Shown here piece after piece: positions 13,560-25,602 of a DNA stretch of 64,000 nt (its first letter is position 1; each line of letters opens with the position of its first letter). A program made the translations under genes and the position numbers. Location of the stretch: positions 1 through 64,000 of the forward strand of contig CAUYLG010021735.1 of assembly GCA_963573385.1 (NCBI GenBank). Direction: 5' to 3'. Below the pieces are notes generated by a model. The model searched no databases. It was not told the DNA's origin and saw only the letters and a program-made list of their open reading frames with translations. This DNA is from Cacajao melanocephalus. Lineage: Eukaryota > Chordata > Mammalia > Primates > Pitheciidae.

Positions 13560-14085
13560 GCACTTTTTTATTAACATGAACTCCTTTTTTCTACTGCCAT
13601 ATCTTTCAGTACAGTACTACATTTTAAACAGAGAAGACGTAATTAAATTAGAATGTGTGGTGAAAAGCAGCGGAGGCTGATAATAATTGCTTTTCAGAGA
13701 CCGCTGTAATTGGCGCTCCAAGGATTTTATTTCAAAGCATCCCAGTCAATTTAGGTTTGTTTTATCTGGACTTGAGCTGCTTTGATGAAGACACTACGTC
13801 TTGATGTGTCTAGGTTTTCTTAAATTTAACGAAACTGTTTTTTAATGATTATGTTAATAATTACAGTGCCATGATTGTGTTTTATGGACATTGGTTTATA
13901 CAATTTGAATTCCCCTTCTGCCTATTAGTTAAAGTTGTAACCACAAAATATACACAATCCGTTCTCATTAACCATTTGATAAGCCCTTGAAATTCCATGA
14001 CCAATAAAAATATCTCTATCATTTGACGTCTCCTGTGCAGTGTTTAATACATTAAATCAAAGCAGGAGAGGAAAATTCTTAATGA
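13560..14085. promoter_or_regulatory. Candidate enhancer: homeodomain-motif-rich, repeat-free
   Basis: No repeat family recognised over 520 bases, which is unusual here. Dense homeodomain cores: TAATTA at 13640-13645, taataattg at 13681-13689, TAATTGG at 13707-13713 and ttaataatta at 13854-13863. Some CpGs survive (gaccgc, ggcgctcc, gacgtctcc). This is the look of a conserved developmental enhancer, but conservation cannot be seen from one sequence. Confidence 0.3.
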
Positions 14086-14104
14086 GCATTTAACATCCTA
14101 CTTG

Positions 14105-14262
14105 TTTTTGCTCATGCTGTTGTTGTTGTTGTTTTTAACCTGGAATGCCTTCTCCTTTTTGGCTCTGGTCCAATGGGTAATATTCTACTTATTCTTTAAG
14201 TCGTAGTGCAAATACTACCTCTTCCATGAAGTCTTCCTTGATTACCATGAGAGGAGTTTGCT
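14105..14262 (+). mobile_element. L2 LINE fragment
   Basis: Reads as the L2 3' region: cctggaatgccttctccttt, then ccatgaagtcttccttgatt. A (GTT)n run lies at its start (tgttgttgttgttg). Confidence 0.65.
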
Positions 14263-14554
14263 ATTCCAAATTCCAGATCTCAGAGCTTAAGCTTTCTTAT
14301 TTACAGTATGATGATCCCAGGGCTATCGTCATGATAAAATGAGTGAATACTTCTGGAAGCTGAAAGGGTATTGCTATTACTGTTATGAGGTTTTTAAAAC
14401 TCACTTGTTGGGATGTCACGAGTCGGAAGAAATGGGATACAACATAGAAGTCGGCTACAGTTTAGAGTCATCAGGACAAAATTTTTACTTCTGAGTGAGA
14501 AATACCAATTAATTATCTGCAGGATGATATTTCATGTCTGAAAGAAAAAAGCAT
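14263..14554. other. Unassigned sequence
   Basis: Nothing recognised between the L2 and MIR fragments. Confidence 0.4.
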
Positions 14555-14655
14555 GGAGGCCCTGAGGTGGACATACTATGTGGCTATGTGACTTGGGAAA
14601 GTCCCTTTACTTTTCTGGGATTCAGTGATCTTTTGTGCAAAACAAATTTATCAAA
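14555..14655 (+). mobile_element. MIR SINE fragment
   Basis: Short core match: tggctatgtgacttgggaaa, cctttacttttctgggattc. Confidence 0.6.
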
Positions 14656-14900
14656 CTAAATTATCATTACGATTACTTTTGCCTCCAGTATTCTGGAGTG
14701 TAATTACACATGGTACAAACCTTTAAATTGTGCCCAAGGTATTCGCAGCATTAAAACTAATTAATAACGTACATAATCATGCCTACAGAGATCGGATTTC
14801 TCCTGTGTAATTGCTGTTCCTGGCTTCACAAAGATAGAGCAGAGAAAAATTTCGTTATCTTACTATTCCATGCAAAGTTGATTCGTTATATGAAATATGC
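14656..14900. other. Repeat-free AT-rich segment, possible regulatory DNA
   Basis: Contains cattacgattac, gtgtaattacac (palindromic around 14699-14710), aaaactaattaataacg and repeated taat cores; no repeat recognised. Confidence 0.25.
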
Positions 14901-15094
14901 TTGGATAATTAATAACTGGAAGTAGAACTCTCCATCTCATTGTTATAGTATCTAGTATCATCTTGACAAAACACCAAGTCTCTTTTGTAGGGAGTATACT
15001 GAATTCTGTAATGTTTGCTGGTTCTGTGGAGGATAGAAAAAAATCTCAATGATAGATCAAATAATGGCTAACATTTATTATAATCTTCATGATT

Positions 15095-15745
15095 TGTAGT
15101 AGTAGTAGAAGCAGAAAGGTCAGAAGTGTTTGAATCAGAGCAACTCCATCTTGAATAGGGGCTGGGTAACCTGAGGCTGAGACCTACCCGGCTGCGTTCT
15201 CAGGAGATTAGGCATTCTAATTCACAGGAATGGAGGTTGGCAAAAGATACAGTTCATAAAGACTTTGCTGATAAAACAGCTTGCAGTAAGAACCCAGCCA
15301 AAACCCACAGAAACCAAGATGGTGAGAAGAGTGACCTCTGGACATCCTCACTGCTCATTATACACTAACCATAATGCATTAGCATGCTAAAAGACACTCC
15401 CACCAGCACCATGACAGTTTACAAATGCCATGGGAACATTATTCTATATGGTCTAAAAGGAAGAGGAACCCTCAGTTCTGGGAATTGCCCATGCCTTTCC
15501 TGTAAAACTGGTGAATAATCCACCATTTTTTTTTTTTTTTAGCACATAAGAAATAAATAACTATAAGTATCTTAGGCCAGCAGCTCAAGCCACCGCTCTG
15601 CCTATGGAATAGCCACTCTTTTACTTCTTTACTTTCCTAATAAACTTGCTTTCACTTTACTCTATGGATTTCCTTCAAATTCTTTCTTGTGCAAGATCCA
15701 AGAACCCTCTCTTTGGGTCTGAATCAAACCCCCTTACTATTAACA
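15095..15745 (+). mobile_element. ERV1-type LTR
   Basis: About 650 bp, sense orientation. Landmarks: cagagcaactccatcttga near 15137, ccatgacagtttacaaatgc, a T16 run near 15525-15540, the polyadenylation signal aataaa at 15638-15643, then gatccaagaaccctctcttt close to the 3' end. TG/CA ends are plausible but no TSD was found. No internal viral sequence adjoins, so it is probably a solo LTR. Family not assigned. Confidence 0.75.
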
Positions 15746-15990
15746 GCAATAGTGCTAATGCTTGTTGAACATTTACCATGTGCCAGGCACTGTTCTGAGT
15801 GCTTTATATGGATTCTGCCACATAGTCAGTGCTGTGAGGTAGGTGCTCTCATTATCCTGTTTGAACTCAGAGAGGTCAAGTGACTGACTAGAATGATACA
15901 GCTGATGTGTGGAAGAAATGGGGAGCCAAATGCAGTTGGAGCTGACTCCCAAGTCCTGGCTCTCAGATGGAAGGTGAAACTGACAGGAAT
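15746..15990 (-). mobile_element. MIR SINE
   Basis: Reverse-complement MIR: catttaccatgtgccaggca, ctgttctgagtgctttatat, tgtgaggtaggtgctctcat, then gccaaatgcag...ctgactcccaagtcctggct. It begins right at the LTR edge; a second MIR-like start (aataatggctaacatttatt) lies left of the LTR at 15060-15080. Confidence 0.75.
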
Positions 15991-16599
15991 GCCATGTCAT
16001 TAATGAGAGTTAGCACCCCATTTGCAGAAGACTAGCACTATAAGATAGTAAGAGCAAGGCTGATAATCAGCTGCTACCTGCATGTATGGCTCTACTGATA
16101 CTCAAAATATATGAACAACTGGTTGGAAACTGCTGCTGCTCTGACTCCGAGTGTCCGCCCCACGGCCTCAATCTACTGCGACCTCTTTTATGGGACCCAC
16201 TTCCATCTTGTACTCTCTCAGTATCTCTTCATAACCCAGCAACCAAAGATTGTGATATCTACCATAGGAGGGGAGTCCAGGATCTTGCCCCAGGGTTAAG
16301 ACTGGCATCCAGTGTGACCTTTGTTACCCCTGTCACAATGACTCTGAATTTTTTAAAAATACTGCTCTTGGTAAACAGGGCTGCGTATCAATATGCTGAT
16401 AACATTTGGGGCAAAGGGTCTGTGCTTTTTCTTCTATGGGTAGGTGGGGGTGGTTGGGATGGGAGACTTCCTGAAGCATTGACTTGCCTAGGACAGTATT
16501 CAGAACAACAAATTTGTGACATTTCAGTAGCACCATTCTAAACACCATTCTCTAAATAAAAGCAACCAAGAGCTCTTTAGTGAATTGGTTAGGGGTTGG
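15991..16599. other. Unassigned, with G-rich tracts
   Basis: No repeat recognised. Includes a canonical quadruplex pattern at 16438-16463 and a telomere-like G tract at 16587-16606. The 151-codon frame 16086-16541 has no domain. Confidence 0.4.
16438..16463 (+). other. G-quadruplex motif
   Basis: Four runs of three or more G (16438-16440, 16446-16450, 16456-16458, 16461-16463) with loops of 5, 5 and 2 bases, so it meets the G3N1-7 rule. Confidence 0.75.
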
Positions 16600-17645
16600 G
16601 GTTGGGAAAATACAGAATGAGCCTTGAGCATCTAAGAATGCCAAATAGTAAGGAAATGCTAAAAAAGTCAACACAAGACAAAAGACAGGGGTATGCTGAA
16701 AAGGCACGAGAAATACATGGAGGAGCTCTGACTGGCTAAAGTGAGAACAGCTTGACCTATAAAACTAGTATTGACAATATTAGCTTACAACCTAAAGAAT
16801 AAAATAAAAACATTCATCAGTGCATTCTGATATAAATAATGAACTCAATAAATAAATGGGGGAGAAGTGACAACTCTTCTTTACAGATAAATTCCAATTA
16901 ATACATGTAAAAGGAATGGAAGAAATAGAAAATCATCATTACAACACACACTAATAATTACTGCCAACAAGCTCTTCTGATGGATGCTAAAATTGGTAGG
17001 TAAAAGTTTAAACAGAAACATACTATTTTCATAGTTGCAAAGGATATTCCCCAAATATTTTGTAATGACAAAGGGAAAATAGTAACTTTACAGGGGAGAA
17101 CATGGCAGACACCACGTTAGAGAAGTGGTGGAGGTTAATATCACCAGTCATACCTGTAGATACCAGGTACCCTGTGATTTGACAAATGAGAAGCTACATC
17201 ACTTCCATAGTATCCACTCCAATAATGCATTTCCTCAATATAGCAATGAGAAAACATCAGACAAACATAAATGAGGTACTTTCTTCACAATATCTGATCA
17301 GTACTCTTTAAAGTGCCAAGGTCATAAAAACAAGGACAGAAGAAATTGTCATAGATGAGAGGATCCTTAGGAGACATGACAACCAAATGCAAATTGAGAA
17401 CCCAGATTGAATTCTGGAACAGAAAAAGGACATTAGTGGAAAACTAATGAAATTGGAATAATTCTTCAGTTTAGTTAACTGAAGGAGTGTAGAACGTTAA
17501 TTTCTCAGGTTTGATCATTGTTCTTTGGTTATGTAAGGTGTACTTAATATAAAGGGATACAGAGTGAAGGGTAAGGGGAACTCTGTACTTTTTTTTTGTA
17601 ACTTTTCTCTAAGTCTAAAATTATCTTAAAATAAGGAGTTTTTTA
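16600..17645 (+). mobile_element. L1M-type LINE-1 3' end
   Basis: Sense-strand 3' UTR of an old LINE-1. Landmarks: cctgtgatttgacaaatg, atgacaaccaaatgcaa, tttgatcattgttctttggt, and the terminal cttttctctaagtctaaaat followed by atcttaaaataaggag. No coding part remains. Confidence 0.8.
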
Positions 17646-17649
17646 AATT

Positions 17650-17792
17650 TTAAATTTTTATTTTTTTATAGAGATGGGGTCTCAGACTCCATCAAACTCC
17701 AGGCTGGTCTCAAACTCTTGAGCTCAAGCAATCCTCCTGCCTCTACCTCCCAAAGTGCTGGGATTACAGACATGAGCCACCATGTCCAGCCA
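17650..17792 (-). mobile_element. Alu left-arm fragment
   Basis: Half-length reverse-complement Alu (tagagatggggtctcagact to catgagccaccatgtccagc), with internal scrambling around gactccatcaaactccaggc. It may be a FLAM-type monomer. Confidence 0.8.
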
Positions 17793-17902
17793 AAGTAAAG
17801 AGTTTTTAAAAAAGAATTTAAGAATCAAAACCCAGCAGAGTTTTCTACATTGTGGCCTCTGAAGAAAGCATTTTCCCTCTTTCATGAAACATATAGAATT
17901 AA

Positions 17903-18212
17903 GGTTGGGCATGGTGGCGCATGCCTGTAATCCCAGCACTTGGGAGGCCAAGGCAGGTGGATCATCTGAACTCAAGGAATTTGAGACCAGTTTGGGCACC
18001 ATGGTGAAACCCTTGTCTCTACAAAAAAACCCACAAAAATTAGACAGGCGTGGTGGCATATACCTGTAGTCCTAGCTACTTGGTAGGGACACTGAGCTGG
18101 AAGGATTGCTTGAGCCTGGGAGCTGGAGGTTGCAGTGAGTCAAAATGTCACCACTGCACTCCAGCCTGGGCAACAGAGTGAGATTCTGTCTCAAAACAAA
18201 AACAAAAACAAA
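17903..18212 (+). mobile_element. Alu, full length, with TSD
   Basis: Plus-strand Alu ending in an (ACAAAA)n tail. TSD aacatatagaatta (17888-17901) matches aacatatggaatta (18213-18226) at 13 of 14 bases. Confidence 0.95.
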
Positions 18213-18226
18213 AACATATGGAATTA

Positions 18227-19696
18227 TATGGAATTTATATTTATCACAATAAGCACAATGTTTGAGGAAAAAGTTAAACTGTTGACCATCAATTGCAATG
18301 CTTGCTTTCTTAAAAAACATCCATTCAACCATTCTTTAGGGATCTCCTTCTGAGAGCTAAGAACTGTGCTATTGTGAATACCTTTTCTTCGACTTTGTAT
18401 AACCTTCATTTCAAAATCTTTCTGTCATATGAAGCGGAATGAAGTTTCCAAACATACATTAATTTCTCTCAAGAAATTGTTGCTGGTCAGGTTGTGCCAC
18501 AACAACACCCAGGTTGGCTGTTGGTGGCTTTATTGGTTTCCTTGAGTTGCTTTGGGTGCAGTTGGTTATGGTGGGGTTTGGGAAGTTTTTGCTGTATTTC
18601 ACTCAAAAGAAAAAAAAACCCACAAAAAACAAAAAGCAAAACAACTGCACTTGTGAGTTCCCGTTGTGAATAAATGAGAACATGCTGTCGTGCCAGTGTG
18701 CTTGGGAGCCATCAGGCTTAGCTGGTCTGCTGCCCCCGAGGAGTAAGGAAACAGGAACAAAGTCTTGACAAGGTGCTATCTAAGGGTCTCTCCCATGGCC
18801 CACTGTGAATTCTACTGTCACTTTAATGTGATGCAACTTAATTCATGGCTGCTGGGCTGTAGCTTCAATTATGTATGTAACATGAAATGGGAAAAACAAT
18901 CTAAGCTGGTAGTTTTGCTCATGGATAATATTTCAAATGCACAAACTGATGAAAGGATTACATAGCATCCTGCAGGAAGTAATGGGAACAAAATTATGTG
19001 TCATTACAGTGGCTGAAATTTAGTGAGTTCACATGACATAGTTTCAACTTTTCTATCAGTTTCTTTATATGCTTCAGCTTAAGTGTTTACCTGTCTTGAA
19101 CTTTGCTCTACTAATTAGAAATATAAAGACCCACTTAATCCACTTATATAGATGTGGTGATGGTGAGCGGAAGGAATAAAACTCAAGAGAACAGGAAAGG
19201 AATATTTGAATCTGAGGTCTTACAGAACATAAGAATAATTGTGGAAGTAATAATTGTGATAATAATGAAGATTTATAGAAAAAGCAGCTAGAATTTATAC
19301 ACAGCCTCCCACATCCATATATTTAGATAGATATACTGAAGGTTTTTAGGTTATATATGAGGAGGAAAAGAATGGAAAAAGAAAAGATATCTGCTTTATA
19401 GAAATTAGTACAGATAAGATGATCATGTATAGCCCAAATACACATGGGGGCTTCATGTGGTACAGGGTCTATGCAAAGTCACATTCTAAGAAGCGCACTT
19501 TCAGCATAGGGAGGTGCTGAAAAGAAATCTCCATTCTTACTTCTGCCTCCTGAAAACATTAAAGGAACTCCATCCACATTGTTCAGCAACACTTACTACA
19601 AGTTCCTTTCTACATTTCCCTGAATACCAAATCATCAAACTCTTAAGTGTGAGCTTAATGGGTTTTTCTTCTACTAGTTTTATTCCTTTTCTTTCC
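18227..19696. other. Unassigned sequence
   Basis: No repeat recognised in 1.4 kb apart from a GT/G-rich patch at 18515-18590 and A-rich runs at 18608-18645. Frames are short and featureless. Confidence 0.4.
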
Positions 19697-20460
<764 letters not shown>

Positions 20461-20830
20461 TTTCATAAAAGCTCTTTATTACGTAATTATACTTCTGCGT
20501 CTTGTAGTTATGTGAGGTAACTACTTGCAATTAGCATGTTTAATTAGCAAATTAGGTGTTATAATCACAATACGGAGCAAAATTTGTCATGAAATTGGAG
20601 TTCATAAACAAATGGCTTTTTTCTTTAAGGAGGGGAAAAAAAGCCTTACAAAATCAATGTAAACCTTCAGTTTTGGTGGATAGTGAGATTTAATTTATGT
20701 CGAGTGCTAAAAGGGGAGCTTTCCATCTGTCTCCCAGATGGAGCCTGCTTTCCCCCTTTAGCTGGGAATTAGTCACTGTGCTGTGTAACTGTCCTCTTTG
20801 TTACTCCTGGGCTGTGTGGAGCTGATTTGC
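20461..20830. promoter_or_regulatory. Candidate enhancer: clustered AATTAG motifs
   Basis: Repeat-free. TTACGTAATTA at 20479-20489 and three AATTAG motifs at 20529-20535 (AATTAGC), 20542-20548 (AATTAGC) and 20550-20556 (AATTAGG) lie within 80 bases. Such clusters are typical of homeodomain-bound enhancers, but this is inference. Confidence 0.3.
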
Positions 20831-21420
20831 CGGAGACACATGTTATAGAATGTTGGTGCTCAACTGGTCCAGTTCATTCTGTGCAAGAGATGCTCAGTGT
20901 GCCTTACTGTGTGATAGACACTTTGAGGTGATGGTGATGAGCTAAGCAACTTAATTTGGGAACCAACTTCTAAATATATTGGAAACTAATAGAGGAATGT
21001 GGAGAACGCTGTGGGAGTGCAGAGGACGGAGTAATTAATCAGTGGGGCAATTGAGGTAGCCACTTTGATGTGGCATTTCCCAGGAATAAAAAGTATATGC
21101 AAACCAGCGAACCACACCAAGGTGTAAATAACTTGTTCAGACCCTACTATGTATACCTACACCACACTTCTTAATGTGGAGTTCAAAGATATCCCCGACC
21201 ACTTCTGTAATTGGGCTTGATTGTCTTCTGGGCCTTGCTTCATTTCCTTTGAGGATAGTTGAGTTTATCAATTTAGTGACCATGTAAGATATGAAATTGT
21301 AGGTAAAATTTTATGGATTTTCATTGTTCTAAAGAAAAGATACATGAATTTGTCTATATTGATGTGGCATATTTCCAGTGATGTGTGTGACCTACAAAAT
21401 ATTAATACTACTGATCCATA
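20831..21420. other. Unassigned sequence
   Basis: No family recognised. Ends in the TA target site of the next transposon. Confidence 0.4.
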
Positions 21421-21865
21421 TAGTTGGCCCTTGAACAACATGGAGGTTAGGCACGCTGACCCTCAATACAGTCTAAAATCCACATATAACTTTTGACTCC
21501 TGTAGAATTGAATTACTAATAGCTTAGTAATTTTGATTGGAAGCCTTACTGATAACATAGACAGTAGATTAACACTATATTTTGTATGTTATATGCATTA
21601 TGTACTATATTCTTATAATACAATAAGCTAAAGAAAAGAAAATGTTATTAAGAAAAGCATAAGGAAAAGAAAATATATTTGCTACTCAATAAATGGAATT
21701 AGATTATGATGAAGGTCATCATCCTTATTGTCTTCACAATGAGTAGGCTGAGAAGGAAGAAGAGGAGGTGTCAGTCTTGCTGTTTCAGAGGTGGCAAAGG
21801 CAGAAGAAAACCTATGTATAATTAGACTTGCAGAGTTCAAACCTGTGTTGTTCAAGGGCCAACTG
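21421..21865 (+). mobile_element. Tigger2-like DNA transposon
   Basis: Ends tagttggcccttgaacaaca and gttcaagggccaactg are inverted copies, flanked by TA at 21419-21420 and 21866-21867. Internally it matches the split element at 11795-12597. At 445 bp it is an internally deleted, non-autonomous copy without transposase. Confidence 0.9.
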
Positions 21866-22062
21866 TATTGACAAATAATAATTTTATCAACGTCATAAAT
21901 ACAGTCTAGGAGATAGAGATAGGAACACAGCTCCTACCTTAACGTTATCAGGGAAGACAAAAAAAAACATAAAGATGGCAGAGATGGCCAGTTGATCAAA
22001 GTATGCACTCTCTTTTTATACAGTAGCACTGTAGTTAGGAAGCAGCCAGGGATATTTTTCAA

Positions 22063-22080
22063 CCCCACCCCCCCACCCCC
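22063..22080 (-). other. C-rich tract, minus-strand G-quadruplex candidate
   Basis: The plus strand reads C4-A-C7-A-C5. The minus strand has G runs of 5, 7 and 4; the 7-run can supply two tetrad columns. Confidence 0.6.
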
Positions 22081-22081
22081 A

Positions 22082-22340
22082 GCGCCTTGCATCTAAGTGT
22101 AGCCACATACCTAAATCTTGCCAATGGAACCTGAATGATACAATGCATGTCACTTTCAAGCTGACCAGGATATAAAATATGTCTTATCTCTTCACCCTTT
22201 TTATCCGATTCTGCAAGATCTTGGAAGCCTATGTGTGGAAGATGGCAGTCACAAGATGAAATGAGTCTGAGTTTATCAATGTCCAAGTGGAAGGCTTCCT
22301 CTTGAACAACTATACTGTTCAGATTAAATGAAATGTTGTT
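22082..22340 (+). mobile_element. Possible old LTR fragment
   Basis: Contains gtagccacatacctaaatct, ttgccaatggaacctgaatg and atgtcactttcaagc, a word order resembling the degraded LTR-like repeat at 57720-58100. Family not certain. Confidence 0.35.
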
Positions 22341-22439
22341 TAAACCAGCAAGAAATGTATACTGTAGTAGTCATGAACATTTTTGTGTTTCTACGTCATA
22401 GAATCTAAGGTTTACTTATATGCAAAAGGCAAGTTTGAC

Positions 22440-23005
22440 AGAATGTGGTATTACGATGATGCTAAATGCAATGGGACAAGAGAAGAGGAAGACTGAGAAA
22501 ATTAAGGAAAGCATCTGAAGTGGGACAAAGTGTAAGCAATGTTTCCATGATGAGTAGATACCAAAGTCAAGGGCCCACAGTAGGTCACACAGCGGTGGCA
22601 GAAAGTGGGAGACAGAAGGTGGACATTCCAAGCAGAGAGAACAACACAAGCAAACTCCTGGAAGTGAGAGTGACTGGAGTGGCTCAATATGGCTGGAGTA
22701 GATAATGGAATAGGGACGGAGGTTAGAGAAATACACAAGGTATTCTTAGATCTTGAAGGAGTTTAGATTTGACTCAAAGGACAAGAGTAATGAACTATAA
22801 AGAAAAATGACATAATTGGATTTGGGCTTTTGAAAGACAACTCTAGTTGCTGTATGCAAGATGAAGGAGACGAGACTAGACTAGGCAGGGTGCCTAATGC
22901 AAAGGAAATATTTTAATCCTGGTGATTAAAGGCAGCAGCACAAACTGAGGAAGAAGAAGAGGTAATGGCAACAGAGAGAAGAGGCAGGATTTGATGACTA
23001 GATAA
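22440..23005 (+). repeat. Possible old interspersed repeat
   Basis: Words such as caagtggcagaa-like ggtggcagaaagtgg, ctggagtggctcaatatggctgg and aactctagttgctgta recall a widespread ancient mammalian repeat whose name I cannot give. A related piece may lie at 28060-28210. Confidence 0.3.
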
Positions 23006-23022
23006 GAAAGAAAAGGGATACA

Positions 23023-23360
23023 TAGTCATCCCTCGGTATCCAAGAGGAATTGATTCCAAGACCAACCCTCCTGACGTTCACCCAACCAATGCTCAACCCC
23101 GTGATAAAAATAGCGTAGTATTTACATATAACCTGCACATATCCTCCCATATACTTTAAATCATCTCTAGCTTACGTATAACACTTAATACAACGCCTAC
23201 ACAACAGTTCATTTGTATGGATTCAACATAGTACTTAGCAGGTGGCAAGTTCAAGTTTTGCTTTTTGTAAGTTTGTGGAAATTTTTTGGTTCTAAATATT
23301 TTTAATCTGTATTTGGTTGAATTTGAGGATGTGGAACCCCCAGATCCAGAGGGCCAACTA
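23023..23360 (+). mobile_element. MER2 DNA transposon (Tigger group)
   Basis: Left end tagtcatccctcggtatcc, internal gcgtagtatttacatataac and tatactttaaatcatctcta, right end cagatccagagggccaacta. This matches the MER2 layout, about 340 bp. The flanking dinucleotides are CA on both sides (23021-23022, 23361-23362) rather than the usual TA. Confidence 0.88.
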
Positions 23361-23362
23361 CA

Positions 23363-25008
23363 TAGAATTAGAGCCAGAGATAAATGCCAGTATAGGAAAG
23401 GGCAAAGGGCTCAGAATACATAACGATGGTACCAATCTTGGTTTTGCTGTTAGGTTGGTTCCTGGGTTTTATCTCAGTAGGTTTAATTTATCTATAAAAT
23501 AGGCATATGATTTAGTTTGCAGGGTTTTTGTCAGTATAAAATAAGACCCAGCATATGGAAGTATTATATAACTCAGCAATGGTTTATAAAGGAAACTTTC
23601 TTGCCCACAGATAAAGTCTATATAACCCTTGTCCAAATCTCTCATGCCTCCGAATCTGAGCACTGGAGTATCTTTAAGTATCTTTAAAGGTGGAGTTTTA
23701 AGGGTTCTACATGGAGAAGAATCACTTTCTACTCTAGTGGATCAACCTCATAGGTATTGTGAGGGTAGCATCTCCCACAGTGAGCCAACTACTTCCCTTA
23801 AAATGAGTTGTAGAGGCCTCAGAGTGGCTCAGCTTTCCTTAGCACTACTGCATTTGGAGACATCATAGGTCTGGACATCTTTAGGGGTCATCTTTCCTTC
23901 TGGTATAGCCCCTGAAGCCCTGCATTTGCAGCTTCCTGAGCCTACTCAGGTCATCTCAGTCTTTTGGCTACTAAGGGTAGTAATAAGTTCTCTGCAGTGG
24001 AGATCAGTATTCTTAAGTTTCTCCATTTCTTGCAAAAAATAATGGCCTGTAGATAGTTGGACAGTTCAGAATGACTCCTCCTTTGCCAAATTAAGTCAGA
24101 GATGGCTTCTTTGTGAGCACAGGGTAGAAACACGAGACTCTCAAAGACTACTTGCCATGCAGTTCTGTCACATAACATATCTATAGTGGGGTAGTTTTCC
24201 TCGATTCCCGATTCCAGCTGGGTTCACTGTACTATATTTTACATTTAGAGATAAAGACACTGAGTTCATTTCTAAAAAACAGAACTACCTCTGCATAACT
24301 TGTAAGATTTAAGTATTTAGTTCTGTCTGACGGCATAAACACTCACCGTTTTTCTATACATCTGGAACTTGGAGATAATTCAAATACATCTCTTCAATCA
24401 GATTGACAGCTTTTTTTGGACCTAAATAAACCAGATTTAAACAATTTTTCTTAAATGTAGTTTCCGAGGCTTGGCTAGACAACCTGGCAGGTGGCAAGCC
24501 ATTGGAGTTCATGGCAGAATGAATCTTTGATTGAAATACCTGGGTCAAAGACAAAAAGAAGAGAGGAGTTCCCAAAACACAGCAGCTGGTATTATAAACT
24601 CCTTGCATAAAAAACAATTTGCAACATGTATAGATGTATCATTAGTGCTTTTGGAACAATAAGCCTTTCATTTGATTGCACCATTTTAAATGTTTGATGG
24701 AGTGTATTGTGCTACCTAATTTAGTTTTTCTTGAATGGCAGCATGGATGATGTTCCCCATTTGCATTTGCAGTTCATCAAGTGCCTGCCATTCTCCTGTA
24801 ATGAGAAATGATTCCAGAAGGGAAAGATAAGACACAGAGTGAAAGGCAGTAGACTCAAAAAGCAATGCAGCCGTATGCAAGACGGTAGGCCTCAGGCACA
24901 CGACACTGAGTCCAGGATGTGCAGCTCTCTTGGAGGGAAGTTCTGCCTGGCTTTCGCCTAAAAGCCAGCTGTAAAGCATCTATTAATATATACAAGCGGC
25001 AATGGAAT
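23363..25008. other. Unassigned sequence
   Basis: A weak MIR-like patch (about 23430-23570, ctataaaataggcatatgat) is possible. Several 65-98-codon frames on the minus strand near 24350-25150 show no domain. Confidence 0.35.
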
Positions 25009-25602
25009 GCGCTGGGGATTTTCTGCCCAGCAAGTATTCCTATCTCCTTTCTGGTAACACTGCCTCCCTCCCCTTGAGAAACTTCTCTACCGGTACATGT
25101 GGTCTTTGTGGGACAGTCAATTATAACACCCTCTCCCTCCTCCAGACACATCTGGAGTGGGTATATAAACCAGGCTGGTCCGGTCTGAGTATACTTTTCT
25201 CTCTCACCACAATGATTGGCTCAGGAGCAGGCATGTGATCAAAGTCAGACCAATCGGATTCTGTCCCCAGACTTTACCAAACTAGTTGCAGAGACAGCTT
25301 GCTCTTGTTTTGGCTGACAAGATGTAAATATATAGACCTATCAGCACCCATCTTTCTTACATGTGGAAAGGGCCTCCCTGAGGCAGGAGGGGACAAGAGG
25401 AGTGTATAAAAAAAGCAGCACCTAGACAGATATAGACAATGTCCTAGAGCACTCATATTCCAAGTCTCTGCATCCAGGAAAGAAATCCACCCTTGGGCTC
25501 CCCAGGTATGTAAGCTCATACCTTCTATTTCTTCCATCTTTCTATGCAGCTGCTTTAACTTGGGTTTCTGTCAGTTTAAATAAAAGAGTTCTGATTAATA
25601 CA
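25009..25602 (+). mobile_element. Possible ancient LTR
   Basis: Ends with cttgggtttctgtcagttt then aataaa (25580-25585) and agttctgattaata, a pattern seen at the 3' ends of old MaLR/ERVL LTRs. A TATA-like tataaaa lies at 25405-25411. Upstream text is too diverged to assign. Confidence 0.4.

Noticed and set aside
16086..16541. 151-codon plus-strand frame
   Set aside because: No domain, overlapping frames on both strands of similar size, and internal G-rich low-complexity sequence.
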